Positions 52,518-61,855 of a DNA stretch of 64,000 nucleotides are shown in pieces. Origin of the DNA: an uncultured Ezakiella sp. (GTDB taxonomy: Bacteria > Bacillota > Clostridia > Tissierellales > Peptoniphilaceae); contig NZ_CALTVH010000001.1 in NCBI RefSeq assembly GCF_943913045.1, forward strand, positions 124,001 to 188,000, written 5' to 3'. The translations under genes and the position numbers were made by a program. A model generated the notes under the pieces. The model made no database searches. It was not told where the DNA came from and worked only from the letters and a program-made list of their open reading frames with translations. Numbering within the stretch: the stretch's first letter is position 1; every line of letters begins with the position of its first letter.

Positions 52518-53958
52518 AATAAAACTCCTTTTTTATATTTTCCAAATGTTTATTATCAATATCTGATCCGCATAAAGGACATTTTTTATATAGGGATATA
52601 AGTTCAATATACTTATTGACCTTCTCTTCTATATCTAAATTTATAGACTTTAGTTCTTCTTCAAGAATTAAAAACTCTTTATTGTTATCCAATAACTGTC
52701 CATATAAATTTTTCAGTTTAATAGAACTATTCTTAAGTTTATAAGCATTCTCATAAAGACTCTTAATATTTTCTATATCTGATGACTCGATCTCGCTTAA
52801 TATATATTTTTCTTCATTTATAAAAGACTTCATTTCCTTATTCTGTTCTTGGTATAAATCAAATTTATTTTTTAACTGTGTAATATTTAAAATATTATTC
52901 TTTATATCTTCAATACCTGATGTTTTTGTAATAATATTATCTGATAATTTTATTTGTTTAATATTTTCTGATAGTTTGGCTAATAAATCAGTTTTGTCAG
53001 TATATTTGTTAGCAGTCAATACAAGGTTTTCATAGGTTGTTTTATATTTATCTATATAAGCTAAGGAAGATATGGTGTTTTCTAATTCTTTTTCTTCCTT
53101 TAAAATATTTCTATATCTTAATAAAAAATTATTCTTGTATTTTAGGTCAGTATTATTTTCGATAATATATGTTGCAATTTCTAAAGATTTATCTAGGTTA
53201 TTGAATTTTTTAATATAATCTACACCAATACTAATAGATTTCTCAACATCATTTATATAGTTATTTAAATAATTATACCTATCGAGTTTCTGACTCAATT
53301 CTTTTATATTTTCTAATTTAGATTTTAATAAATTAAAATTAGATATCTCTATGTCCAGGTTTTCAAATTCTTTTAATTTATCCTTATTAGTTAACAGCTC
53401 TTCTTCAAATCTTTTTTTAGCTTGATTTGCCTGTTGTTCGTTCTGGTTTGCACGCCTAATAGCATCATCAAGTATGTTTACATTTGATATGTAACCAATG
53501 GACTTAGCCTTTTGGGCAGGGCTATCATTTAGCATAAATGCACCGTCATGTTGATTTTGAAAGTTAATCATTATAGGGTCATTATTCTCTGAAAATTTAA
53601 CCTTTCTAACTCCTGTTATCTTCATAACCTCTTCTGGTACATCTGACCCAATCCCATAATAGTATTGTGTCTGGCCATCTATCTCAATTTCATAGCCATT
53701 GTCTTTTTTATTTCTTATCCTTCTTACTATTGTTCCATCATCATAAGTTAGCTCAACTGATACTGCATCTGTGCCCTTCCTTATGAAGTCCGTACCCCTA
53801 GGCTCGTTAAAAAACACCCACCTAAGAGCTCTAATGACAGCAGATTTTCCGGAGTCTGTCCGACCAACTATAACATTAACACCAGGATCAAGATTAATAA
53901 TTGAATTCTCATGAGATTGAAAATTGTTAATTTTAATTTGTGCTATTTTTCTATACAT
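52507..53958 (-). CDS. N-terminal half of a split Rad50/SbcC-like ATPase ending in a zinc hook
   Basis: This 483-residue protein starts with a Rad50-type N-lobe (IKINNFQSHENSIINLDPG, Walker A GRTDSGKS at 32-39). A long coiled coil (about 165-455) follows, and the chain stops only about 20 residues after a CxxC zinc hook, CPLCGSD (Cys460, Cys463). It has no Walker B. In intact SbcC/Rad50 the chain would turn at this hook and return. Its ATG overlaps the Mre11-like stop by 8 bases, so the nuclease and ATPase are coupled. Similar N-halves occur in some phages and clostridia. Confidence 0.88.
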   Translation of the reverse strand: MYRKIAQIKINNFQSHENSIINLDPGVNVIVGRTDSGKSAVIRALRWVFFNEPRGTDFIRKGTDAVSVELTYDDGTIVRRIRNKKDNGYEIEIDGQTQYYYGIGSDVPEEVMKITGVRKVKFSENNDPIMINFQNQHDGAFMLNDSPAQKAKSIGYISNVNILDDAIRRANQNEQQANQAKKRFEEELLTNKDKLKEFENLDIEISNFNLLKSKLENIKELSQKLDRYNYLNNYINDVEKSISIGVDYIKKFNNLDKSLEIATYIIENNTDLKYKNNFLLRYRNILKEEKELENTISSLAYIDKYKTTYENLVLTANKYTDKTDLLAKLSENIKQIKLSDNIITKTSGIEDIKNNILNITQLKNKFDLYQEQNKEMKSFINEEKYILSEIESSDIENIKSLYENAYKLKNSSIKLKNLYGQLLDNNKEFLILEEELKSINLDIEEKVNKYIELISLYKKCPLCGSDIDNKHLENIKKEFYYEI

Positions 53959-54922
53959 TTAACTCGACCTCTTCAATTAATTTTAGAGCATGATTCCTAA
54001 CATTGATATCTATATTTTCATCCTTTGCAACATTCTCAATTATCTTTCTAACACTTACATATTCACTATTTGCATTGCTTTCAATAAGCGATTTTAAAGA
54101 TTGATACTCTATCTTTTCAGACTTCTCTTTTTCTAGCATAGTCCTATCAAGTACATTTTCACCTACAGGAGCAGATTCTAAATAAATATCTCTGATAGTA
54201 GGTTCCCTTCCCTTTTCAAGTTCTATTATGACTACTTTAGGTTTACGGTTTATCTCGACTTTAGATGCGGACACGCGAGCAACGCTGCCTGGATTATAAA
54301 AATATTTCCCATCAACTTTTTGTAAAGGAAAGCCAGTATGATAGTGGCCAGATAGAGTTATATCTGCTTTTGTATCCTTAATTTGATCAATAAGCGTATG
54401 ATCAATCATTTTAAAAGGCTTATCAATAAGCATACCATGGGCAAATGTAATCGAAAAATCGGCTTTTTTTGATTTAGTCATATATGATTTTCTGCCATCC
54501 TCAGTATCAAGATCAAAACTATATGGAACAAAATTCATCTCTAGAGAAGTACCGTCTTTTGAAAGAAACACAGGATATTTTCCCATCATAATATTAATTA
54601 CATCCAAATCTTCTAAAAGTGCTAACACTGTCCTGTTTATACTATTTAAATTGTAAGCATAAATATCATGATTTCCTGGAACTAAAAAAATGGGCTTTTC
54701 AAAGCTTAGCAAAACTTTATTAAAAGCCCTCATAGTTAAAATTGGAATGTCTGGCCTATCGACAATATCCCCTCCATGAACATAAAAATCTACATTTTCT
54801 TTATGTCCGATCTCTGAGATTTCGCTAAATTTATTTAGCAAAGTTTCCTGATAATTGTCGATACGGCTAGACGGATTATTCGATCTAATATGTGTATCTG
54901 TAAAATACAATAATTTAATCAT
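53951..54922 (-). CDS. Mre11/SbcD-like metallophosphoesterase
   Basis: This 323-residue nuclease subunit has the full phosphoesterase motif set: FTDTHIRSN (Asp9, His11), GGDIVDRPD, PGNHDIY, FAHGM and LSGHYHTGFP. A C-terminal region of about 100 residues with helical character (about 235-320) could bind the Rad50-like partner. It lies eight bases after recA in the same transcription direction and overlaps the N-terminal ATPase half by 8 bases. The likely role is end processing at DNA breaks, as for SbcCD, but the substrate is not shown by sequence. Confidence 0.9.
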   Translation of the reverse strand: MIKLLYFTDTHIRSNNPSSRIDNYQETLLNKFSEISEIGHKENVDFYVHGGDIVDRPDIPILTMRAFNKVLLSFEKPIFLVPGNHDIYAYNLNSINRTVLALLEDLDVINIMMGKYPVFLSKDGTSLEMNFVPYSFDLDTEDGRKSYMTKSKKADFSITFAHGMLIDKPFKMIDHTLIDQIKDTKADITLSGHYHTGFPLQKVDGKYFYNPGSVARVSASKVEINRKPKVVIIELEKGREPTIRDIYLESAPVGENVLDRTMLEKEKSEKIEYQSLKSLIESNANSEYVSVRKIIENVAKDENIDINVRNHALKLIEEVELNV

Positions 54923-54930
54923 ATTAGATT

Positions 54931-55962
54931 TTATTCTTCAGTTTCTTTTGGTTCATTTAGATTAGCATCCAATTGAGCAAGACCATATGCTGCTCTAATT
55001 TGCTGATCAAGTTCTTTCATAATCTCTGGATTTTCATTTAGCCAAGCTTTTGCATTCTCTGCACCTTGACCTATATTATCCCCATTGTAAGAAAACCAGC
55101 TTCCGCTCTTTTTAATGAGATCATTCTTCACTGCAACAGTTAAAATATCTCCAGCTTTTGAAATACCTTCTCCATACATTATATCAAATTCAGCGGTTTT
55201 AAATGGAGGTGCAACCTTGTTTTTAACAACTTTAGCAACTGTCCTTGAACCAATAAATTCGTCTTTATCCTTAATAGTTTCTTTTCTTCTGACTTCGATT
55301 CTAACAGATGAATAGAACTTTAAAGCCCTTCCGCCTGTGGTTGTTTCTGGATTACCAAACATAACGCCAACTTTTTCACGAACTTGGTTGATAAATACAC
55401 AAGTTGTTTTTGAAATGTTAATAGCACCAGCTAATTTTCTCATAGCCTTACTCATAAGTCTAGCATGTGCACCTATTTGTAAATCGCTCATTTCTCCATC
55501 AATTTCTACTTTAGGCACAAGCGCTGCAACAGAGTCAACTACAATTAAGTCTACAGCGCCGCTTCTAACTAATGACTCCATAATTTCAAGGGCTTGTTCT
55601 CCATAGTCAGGTTGAGAAACTATTAGGTTATCAATATCAACTCCTAATTTTTGTGCATATTCAGGATCTAAAGCATGCTCAGCATCAATAAAAGCTGCTA
55701 CTCCGCCGAGTTTTTGAACTTCTGCTATCATATGCAAGCTTACTGTAGTCTTACCAGATGATTCCGGACCATAAACTTCTATAATTCTGCCCCTAGGAAT
55801 ACCACCGATACCTAAAGCAATGTCTAAGTCAATACTTCCAGTTGGTATAGCGGCAACTTTCATGGAGTTTTTTTCTCCAAGTCTCATTACAGAGCCTTTA
55901 CCAAACTGTTTAGTTATGTCTGCTAACGCCTTATCGAGTGCTTTTTGTTTTTCTTCGTTCAT
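54931..55962 (-). CDS. recA: Recombinase RecA
   Basis: This 343-residue RecA has Walker A GPESSGKTT, Walker B LIVVDSVAALVP, loop L2 FINQVREKVGVMFGNPETTTGG and a short acidic tail ending in PKETEE. It forms the strand-exchange filament on ssDNA. A TATAAT box (complement of 55978-55983) lies in its short upstream region with a poor -35. I see no CGAACN4GTTCG LexA box there. The gene follows cinA by two bases. Confidence 0.98.
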   Translation of the reverse strand: MNEEKQKALDKALADITKQFGKGSVMRLGEKNSMKVAAIPTGSIDLDIALGIGGIPRGRIIEVYGPESSGKTTVSLHMIAEVQKLGGVAAFIDAEHALDPEYAQKLGVDIDNLIVSQPDYGEQALEIMESLVRSGAVDLIVVDSVAALVPKVEIDGEMSDLQIGAHARLMSKAMRKLAGAINISKTTCVFINQVREKVGVMFGNPETTTGGRALKFYSSVRIEVRRKETIKDKDEFIGSRTVAKVVKNKVAPPFKTAEFDIMYGEGISKAGDILTVAVKNDLIKKSGSWFSYNGDNIGQGAENAKAWLNENPEIMKELDQQIRAAYGLAQLDANLNEPKETEE

Positions 55963-55964
55963 TA

Positions 55965-56435
55965 CTACACCTCTCTTATTATACTTAATAACTTCTTTAA
56001 AACTGCCTTACTTGCAGTCAACCTAACCATATTTCTTGAAAGTGAAAGATTCATCTCTAAATTATAAATCTTTTTATCACTTGCTATAGATACAAATACA
56101 TGACCTGCTTCATCACCTGGACCTGCATATCCAGTTGTACCTATTCCAAAGTCAGATCCAGTTTTATTTCTGATTTGAATGGCCATTTGATTAGCAACAT
56201 TTTTGCTTACTACACCATAATGTTCTATATAATCTCTTGGTATATCCAAAAACTTTGTTTTGGCTTCCACCATATATGTTACTGCCCCACCATACAAAAC
56301 ATTTGAAGCACCAGGAATTCTAGCAATGGATGAAGCAATTAGCCCTGCTGTAAAACTCTCTGCAGTTGAAATTGTTAATTCTTTTTTTATTGCCGTACCA
56401 ACAACTTCTTTACACAATACATCTAAGCAATCCAT
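55965..56435 (-). CDS. pncC: CinA C-terminal domain (PncC-type NMN amidase), stand-alone
   Basis: This 156-residue protein consists only of the CinA-C domain that deamidates nicotinamide mononucleotide. AESFTAGLIASSIA, GASNVLYGGAVTY, YGVVS and GTTGYAGPG are the conserved blocks. The N-terminal COG1058 half (MoCF-like) found in full CinA proteins is absent, so it is closer to E. coli PncC in layout. Position between pgsA and recA matches the full-length cinA of other Firmicutes. Confidence 0.9.
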   Translation of the reverse strand: MDCLDVLCKEVVGTAIKKELTISTAESFTAGLIASSIARIPGASNVLYGGAVTYMVEAKTKFLDIPRDYIEHYGVVSKNVANQMAIQIRNKTGSDFGIGTTGYAGPGDEAGHVFVSIASDKKIYNLEMNLSLSRNMVRLTASKAVLKKLLSIIREV

Positions 56436-56440
56436 TTTAT

Positions 56441-56968
56441 CTACTTTAAAACCTCAATGTTCTCTTTAATATAAACTACAAATGAAACTACTGTCATAAC
56501 AACACTTAGATAAATTGTGATCACACCTATATTTAAAAGTTGATTAAAGTTGCCTCCCATAGAAATTAAAATCATAGAAATTCCAATAAATTGTAAGGCT
56601 GTTTTTATCTTTCCAGTCTTACCTGCAGCAATAGTAACTCCTCTATTAGCAGCCACTAATCTAAATCCGCTAACAGCAAACTCTCTGTAAATTACAATTA
56701 TAACTGGTATAGCTGGAAGTATCTTACTTTCTACAAAGAGAATAAGAGCGGTAATTGCTAAAATTTTATCTGCAAGAGGATCAATAAATTTACCAAAAGC
56801 TGTTATTTGATCATTTTTACGAGCAAGGTATCCATCAAGCATATCAGTAAGCGATGCAATAATAAAAATTATTGCAGGGGCATAAGTATTAGGATACAAA
56901 TAATATAAAGCTATTAATACAGGAACTAAAAACATCCTGGCTATAGTGATCTTATTGGGTAAATTCAT
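56441..56968 (-). CDS. pgsA: CDP-diacylglycerol-glycerol-3-phosphate 3-phosphatidyltransferase
   Basis: PgsA makes phosphatidylglycerol phosphate, the precursor of phosphatidylglycerol. The 175-residue membrane protein has the CDP-alcohol phosphotransferase motif with its aspartates: TDMLDGYLARKNDQITAFG then FIDPLADK, near residues 42-70. About five TM segments are visible. It overlaps rimO by 4 bases and cinA follows after 5 bases. Confidence 0.94.
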   Translation of the reverse strand: MNLPNKITIARMFLVPVLIALYYLYPNTYAPAIIFIIASLTDMLDGYLARKNDQITAFGKFIDPLADKILAITALILFVESKILPAIPVIIVIYREFAVSGFRLVAANRGVTIAAGKTGKIKTALQFIGISMILISMGGNFNQLLNIGVITIYLSVVMTVVSFVVYIKENIEVLK

Positions 56969-58287
56969 TTTTCCAACACCAACTTTCCATATAAATCGTA
57001 ACTATCGTTACCAGTAATAATTATATCATAAAACTCGTCAATATTCAGAGTTTTATCTTTATTTATATATATTAAGCCATCAATACCAGGTGCATCCATA
57101 TAAGTTCTACCTATATAAGCATCATCTGTCTCATCTTCAATCAAGCATTCCATATTTAAACCAATTTTCTTAGAAAGTTTTCTTTCAGATATTTCAGCCT
57201 GTAGAAGCATAAGCTCTTTTTGTCTTAATAGCTTCTCATCTTCGCTGACCTGATCCCCATACTTATAAGCCCTTGTTCCCTCTTCTAAGGAATAACAAAA
57301 TGCACCAATTCTATCGAGTTTGTACTCTTCAATAAATTTTTTTAGTTCATCAAAATTCTTCCTGCTTTCATTATAAAAACCGACTATAAAAGTAGATCTT
57401 ATAATAATGTTTGGTATACGCTCTCTTAGCTTAATAATCAAATCACATATGCTTTTCTTATCAGTGTGACGATTCATGGCTCTTAATACATTATCAGATA
57501 TGTGTTGCAAAGGCATATCTACATATTTAACCACCTTGTCACATGTAGCTATTGAATCTATTAATTCATCATAAAAGCCTTCTGGATACATATACAAAAT
57601 CCTAATCCAATGCAAGTCTTCTATTTGATTTAACTCATATAAAAGCTCATGTAGCATTGGTTTACCATAAATATCTATTCCATACTCACTAGTATTCTGT
57701 GCGATTAGAATAAGTTCTTTTACGCCATTTTGAGCTAAAAACTTTGCTTCATTTAAAATGTTTTCTATTGGTCTAGATCTCATTCGACCACGTAGAGATG
57801 GTATAACGCAATAAGCACAGTGATTGTTACAACCTTCAGAAATTTTAATGTATTGAGTCACCTTAAAATCATTTCTTGATGCATTCTCAGTGTAAGGCGC
57901 ATTTATAAATCCAACATGAGCTTTGCGTTCACCGTTTACTGTCGAATCTAAAATTTCATTTATATTTGAAATCTGACCAGTTCCAATTACTCCATCAATT
58001 TCGTCCATCTCATCAAGCAATTGTTCTGGATATCTTTGTCCCAAACAGCCAGCAACTAATAAATATTTAAAGGTCTGATTTTTTAATTCTCCAAGCTCAA
58101 TTATTGAATTAATAGACTGTTCCTTCGCATCTAATATAAAGCTACATGTGTTTATTATAACAATATTAGCGTCATCAAAGTTTTTAGTATGTTCATACTT
58201 ATTAGAATCTAAAAGTGAGATCATGCATTCAGTATCTATATCGTTTTTAGAGCATCCCAGGGTAAGAAAATAAACTTTATTAATCAT
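56965..58287 (-). CDS. rimO: Ribosomal protein S12 methylthiotransferase RimO
   Basis: RimO methylthiolates an Asp of ribosomal protein S12. The ATG at 58287 (MINKVYFLTLGCSKND, 440 residues) is chosen because it overlaps the ftsK stop by 8 bases (ATGATTAA) and places the family N-terminus correctly; an ATG at 58320 would add eleven residues within ftsK. The N-terminal UPF0004 domain, radical-SAM motif EGCNNHCAYCVIPSLRGRM and C-terminal TRAM region are all present. Confidence 0.95.
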   Translation of the reverse strand: MINKVYFLTLGCSKNDIDTECMISLLDSNKYEHTKNFDDANIVIINTCSFILDAKEQSINSIIELGELKNQTFKYLLVAGCLGQRYPEQLLDEMDEIDGVIGTGQISNINEILDSTVNGERKAHVGFINAPYTENASRNDFKVTQYIKISEGCNNHCAYCVIPSLRGRMRSRPIENILNEAKFLAQNGVKELILIAQNTSEYGIDIYGKPMLHELLYELNQIEDLHWIRILYMYPEGFYDELIDSIATCDKVVKYVDMPLQHISDNVLRAMNRHTDKKSICDLIIKLRERIPNIIIRSTFIVGFYNESRKNFDELKKFIEEYKLDRIGAFCYSLEEGTRAYKYGDQVSEDEKLLRQKELMLLQAEISERKLSKKIGLNMECLIEDETDDAYIGRTYMDAPGIDGLIYINKDKTLNIDEFYDIIITGNDSYDLYGKLVLEK

Positions 58288-60601
58288 CGTTTGCACTTTC
58301 CTTTCCATGTAAGACCTCATCGATTTGATCTAATCCTATCAAAACTTTTCTTGGCTTACTGCCTTCACTAGGACCAACTATGCCCAACTCTTCCATTCTA
58401 TCAATAATTCTGGCTGCCCTAGAATACCCTATTCTTAATTTCCTTTGTAGATAGGAAATGGACCCTTGATTATCTTTTACCACTAAAATTACAGCATCTT
58501 CAAATAATTCATCAAAGAAATCTGATTCACTTGGATCAGGCGCATTGTGAACCTCATCCACAACATCCTTATCATATTTTTGACTGTCATTATTAACTTT
58601 AATAAAATCGATGATATTTTCGATTTCTTTATCTGATACAAATGTTCCTTGAATTCTCATTGGACTAGATGCAGAGCCTGGTAAGAAAAGCATATCTCCT
58701 CTACCTAAAAGCTTTTCAGCTCCAGCCATATCCAAAATTGTTCTAGAGTCAATTTGAGATGAAACAGCAAAAGAAATTCTTGAAGGAATATTTGCTTTAA
58801 TCGTACCAGTAATAACATCTACTGATGGTCTTTGAGTAGCAACAATTAAGTGCATGCCAGCAGCTCTAGCCATTTGTGCAAGCCTTGCAATCGATTCCTC
58901 AACCTCTTTTCCACTAACCATCATTAAATCAGCTAATTCGTCTATTATTATTACTATCTTCTTAAGAACTTCTGCATCTTCACTTTCCTTTGCTTTTGCA
59001 TTATAACCCTTAAAATCTCTGGCTCCCATTTTTGCAAAAAGTCCATATCTTCTTTCCATCTCTGTGACGGCCCAATCTAAAGCAACACTGGCCTTTCTAG
59101 AGTCGGTAACAACTGGTATTAATAGATGAGGAATATTATTATAAACACTTAATTCAACAACTTTTGGGTCTATTAGGATAAACTTCACTTCTTCAGGAGT
59201 TGAATGATAAATTATACTTAAGATAATCGAGTTTATACATACTGATTTACCAGAACCAGTAGCACCGGCAATTAACAAGTGCGGCATATCTGATATGGAT
59301 GAAATAATAGTTTTACCTGTAATATCCTTGCCTAAAACTAGAGGAAGTTCATCTTTAGAGTTTATAAACTCATCGGTCTCTAATATTTCGCGCAAAAATA
59401 AAGTTTCTTTTACGTCATTTGGTGTTTCTATTCCAACCCTGTTTTTGCCTGGAATTGGAGCAACAATTCTAATATCTTTACTTTCAAGCGCCATAGCTAG
59501 GTCGTCTTGAAGATTAACAATTCTACTTATTTTTACACCCGTCGCTGGCTTAAGCTCATAACATGTAATAGTTGGTCCTCTGTTTATGCTTTCAACACTG
59601 ACTTCTATTCCAAAACTAGCTAAAGTATCTTCTATAATCTTAGATTTTCTAGCAATTATATCCTTGTTTATAGCTGCTTTGCCTTGGGGCAATGATAAAA
59701 GTTCTAATGGTGGAAAAACATAAGCATTTTCTTCTTGGTTCTCATCTTCAGGCAAGACAGAAAACTGGTCAATTGAATCTTGACCCTTTGTTTTAATAGT
59801 CTTGGTATACATGGGAATTTTTTCTTCTTTTAACTCAACATTATTATCTAAATTGGCGTCTTCGACTCTTATATTTTCCCCATCAATATTTAATATTTTA
59901 TCAATATTCTTGGAAACATTTATTTCTTCTTCGTTAAAAACAATATCTTGATTTAAGCTATCATCTAATTCTAAAGCCTTACCTGGATCTTTTACAATCC
60001 TAGATCTGTCTTTAACATTATTAACTGATTTCTTAATTCTATTTTCAATTTTCTCAGCTATGACATCTGTGCCATCGATAACATCTTTCTTCTGCACTGA
60101 GAATGATAAAAATATTGCAACAAAAACAAGTATTGTTGATAGTAAGTAGGCTCCAAAATCTCCAGCAATTTGTCTTACCGGGTGAGAAAGTATAACACCA
60201 ATCCAACCTCCCCCCTTAAATTCATTTGAAAGATTTAAGGCTTGTTTAAAGTGATCTCCAAGATCAATATATTTAATCTGAATAACATCAAAAAGTATCA
60301 CGAGAGCAAAAAATATAAATAAAGTTGGAACAATATATTTTCTTCTATTTTTTCTCATACTTGGAAACAGAAAACAGAAAGAAAAATATAATAGCATAAA
60401 AGGAAGTACCTTGCCCATAAAGCCAAATACTCCTTTTAGAAAATTGTTTACATACCTACCGATAATTCCTGTTTTTGGTATAAGCATGAATAATATTAAA
60501 AATAAACTAAGTAAAAAAATCGATATCCCTATATAAATAATTTTTTGTTGATTATTCAGTTTTTTGGATCTCGATCTTGTGTTTTTACTCCTTGTTGCCA
60601 T
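58280..60601 (-). CDS. ftsK: DNA translocase FtsK/SpoIIIE
   Basis: FtsK pumps chromosomal DNA through the septum and assists chromosome-dimer resolution by Xer recombinases. The 773-residue protein has four N-terminal TM segments (about 22-170), a charged linker (about 180-290), and the RecA-like motor with Walker A GATGSGKSVC near 450 and Walker B VIIIDELADLMM. A C-terminal gamma winged-helix domain (about 705-765: LRIGYSRAARIIDRMEELG) reads polar sequence motifs. FtsK versus SpoIIIE use cannot be decided from sequence. Confidence 0.95.
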   Translation of the reverse strand: MATRSKNTRSRSKKLNNQQKIIYIGISIFLLSLFLILFMLIPKTGIIGRYVNNFLKGVFGFMGKVLPFMLLYFSFCFLFPSMRKNRRKYIVPTLFIFFALVILFDVIQIKYIDLGDHFKQALNLSNEFKGGGWIGVILSHPVRQIAGDFGAYLLSTILVFVAIFLSFSVQKKDVIDGTDVIAEKIENRIKKSVNNVKDRSRIVKDPGKALELDDSLNQDIVFNEEEINVSKNIDKILNIDGENIRVEDANLDNNVELKEEKIPMYTKTIKTKGQDSIDQFSVLPEDENQEENAYVFPPLELLSLPQGKAAINKDIIARKSKIIEDTLASFGIEVSVESINRGPTITCYELKPATGVKISRIVNLQDDLAMALESKDIRIVAPIPGKNRVGIETPNDVKETLFLREILETDEFINSKDELPLVLGKDITGKTIISSISDMPHLLIAGATGSGKSVCINSIILSIIYHSTPEEVKFILIDPKVVELSVYNNIPHLLIPVVTDSRKASVALDWAVTEMERRYGLFAKMGARDFKGYNAKAKESEDAEVLKKIVIIIDELADLMMVSGKEVEESIARLAQMARAAGMHLIVATQRPSVDVITGTIKANIPSRISFAVSSQIDSRTILDMAGAEKLLGRGDMLFLPGSASSPMRIQGTFVSDKEIENIIDFIKVNNDSQKYDKDVVDEVHNAPDPSESDFFDELFEDAVILVVKDNQGSISYLQRKLRIGYSRAARIIDRMEELGIVGPSEGSKPRKVLIGLDQIDEVLHGKESANDD

Positions 60602-60605
60602 TAAA

Positions 60606-61424
60606 TCACCCTATTATATACGTAATTATTGAAATAAATAATAAATAAATTGAAAAATAAGACATTTTATTTTTGTCTAATAAGTTTAATAAAAATTTTA
60701 TTGCTAATACACCAACAATCATTGAAGTAAGCATACCAACAATAATATTAAAGTTAAAACTGACTTCAGCACCCGATTTTGCAATGTCTTTAAGGCCAAA
60801 TAAAAATGCGCCAAAAGTAGCTGGTAGGCTAATGAGAAATGAAAATTTAGCAGCTTCATTCTTATCTAAGTCTAAGATGGTACCAGCAAAAATTGTTGAT
60901 CCACTCCTGCTTATTCCAGGCATTATTGCAAGGCCTTGTACCATGCCGATACCAATAGCAGATAAGTAATTTAAACTATGTGCTGACTTACCTTTGCCTT
61001 GATACCTATCGGTTACAAATAACAAGATAGCTGTTATTAAGAACATAAGGGAAATTGATTTTAAATTCGTGTAGTAAACCTTAAAAACGTCCTCAAAGCA
61101 CAATGCAATTATAGCGGTAGGTACAGATGCTACTAAGATTAGCAAAGCTAATTTTTGATAAGAGTTTATCTTAAATTTTTCCCTTTTGATTAACATGTAA
61201 ATCATTTTAAAATATTCTATTATTATATTTTTGATATCATTGAAAAAAACAATGAATACAGAAATAAAAGTACCAAAGTGTAGCATTTGTGCGACAAACA
61301 AGCCTGGTTCTTGTATATTTAAAAGTTTTTCAAACAAAACTAAGTGACCAGAGCTAGAAATCGGTAAAAATTCTGCTACACCTTGGACTATTCCCATTAA
61401 AATCATCTTTAAAAACTCTAACAT
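60606..61424 (-). CDS. uppP: Undecaprenyl-diphosphatase UppP (BacA)
   Basis: UppP recycles undecaprenyl diphosphate, the carrier lipid of cell-wall synthesis. The 272-residue membrane protein has the two family motifs GVAEFLPISSSGHLV (near residue 15) and PGISRSGSTI (near 175), and about seven to eight TM segments. It overlaps dut by 7 bases and precedes ftsK by 4 bases. Confidence 0.94.
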   Translation of the reverse strand: MLEFLKMILMGIVQGVAEFLPISSSGHLVLFEKLLNIQEPGLFVAQMLHFGTFISVFIVFFNDIKNIIIEYFKMIYMLIKREKFKINSYQKLALLILVASVPTAIIALCFEDVFKVYYTNLKSISLMFLITAILLFVTDRYQGKGKSAHSLNYLSAIGIGMVQGLAIMPGISRSGSTIFAGTILDLDKNEAAKFSFLISLPATFGAFLFGLKDIAKSGAEVSFNFNIIVGMLTSMIVGVLAIKFLLNLLDKNKMSYFSIYLLFISIITYIIG

Positions 61425-61855
61425 ATGCCTGTTGAACCAAATCCTCCATCACCACGTTCTGTTTTGGATAAATCTTCAACCAATTCAAAATCTATGGTTT
61501 CATATTTATTTAGAACCATCTGTGCTATTCTATCACCATTGTTGACAATAAAATCTTCTTTAGACAGATTAACTAATCCTACTCCAATTTCGCCTCTGTA
61601 ATCAGCATCAATAGTGCCTATACCATTAATAAGACAAATACCAGACTTGATAGCAAGTCCAGATCTTGCCCTTATTTGAAGCTCATAGCCTACAGGTATT
61701 TCTACATAAATACCTGTAGGAATAAGCTTAAATTCACCAGCTTTAATAACGACACTTTCATTTAAAAAAGCTCTTATATCCATACCAGCCGAGTGACTAG
61801 TGGCATATTGAGGAATGTCGTTATTACTCTTGTTGACTATTTTAACCTTAGTCAT
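61418..61855 (-). CDS. dut: dUTP pyrophosphatase (trimeric Dut)
   Basis: Dut hydrolyses dUTP to keep uracil out of DNA. The start is ATG 61855, preceded by AGGAGT and overlapping the pnp stop by 8 bases (ATGACTAA); an in-frame ATG at 61927 lies deep in pnp. The 145-residue protein shows motif 1 AGMDIRAF, motif 2 RSGLA, motif 3 GTIDADYRGEIGV, motif 4 GDRIAQMV and motif 5 RGDGGFGSTG. All are intact. Confidence 0.95.
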   Translation of the reverse strand: MTKVKIVNKSNNDIPQYATSHSAGMDIRAFLNESVVIKAGEFKLIPTGIYVEIPVGYELQIRARSGLAIKSGICLINGIGTIDADYRGEIGVGLVNLSKEDFIVNNGDRIAQMVLNKYETIDFELVEDLSKTERGDGGFGSTGIC

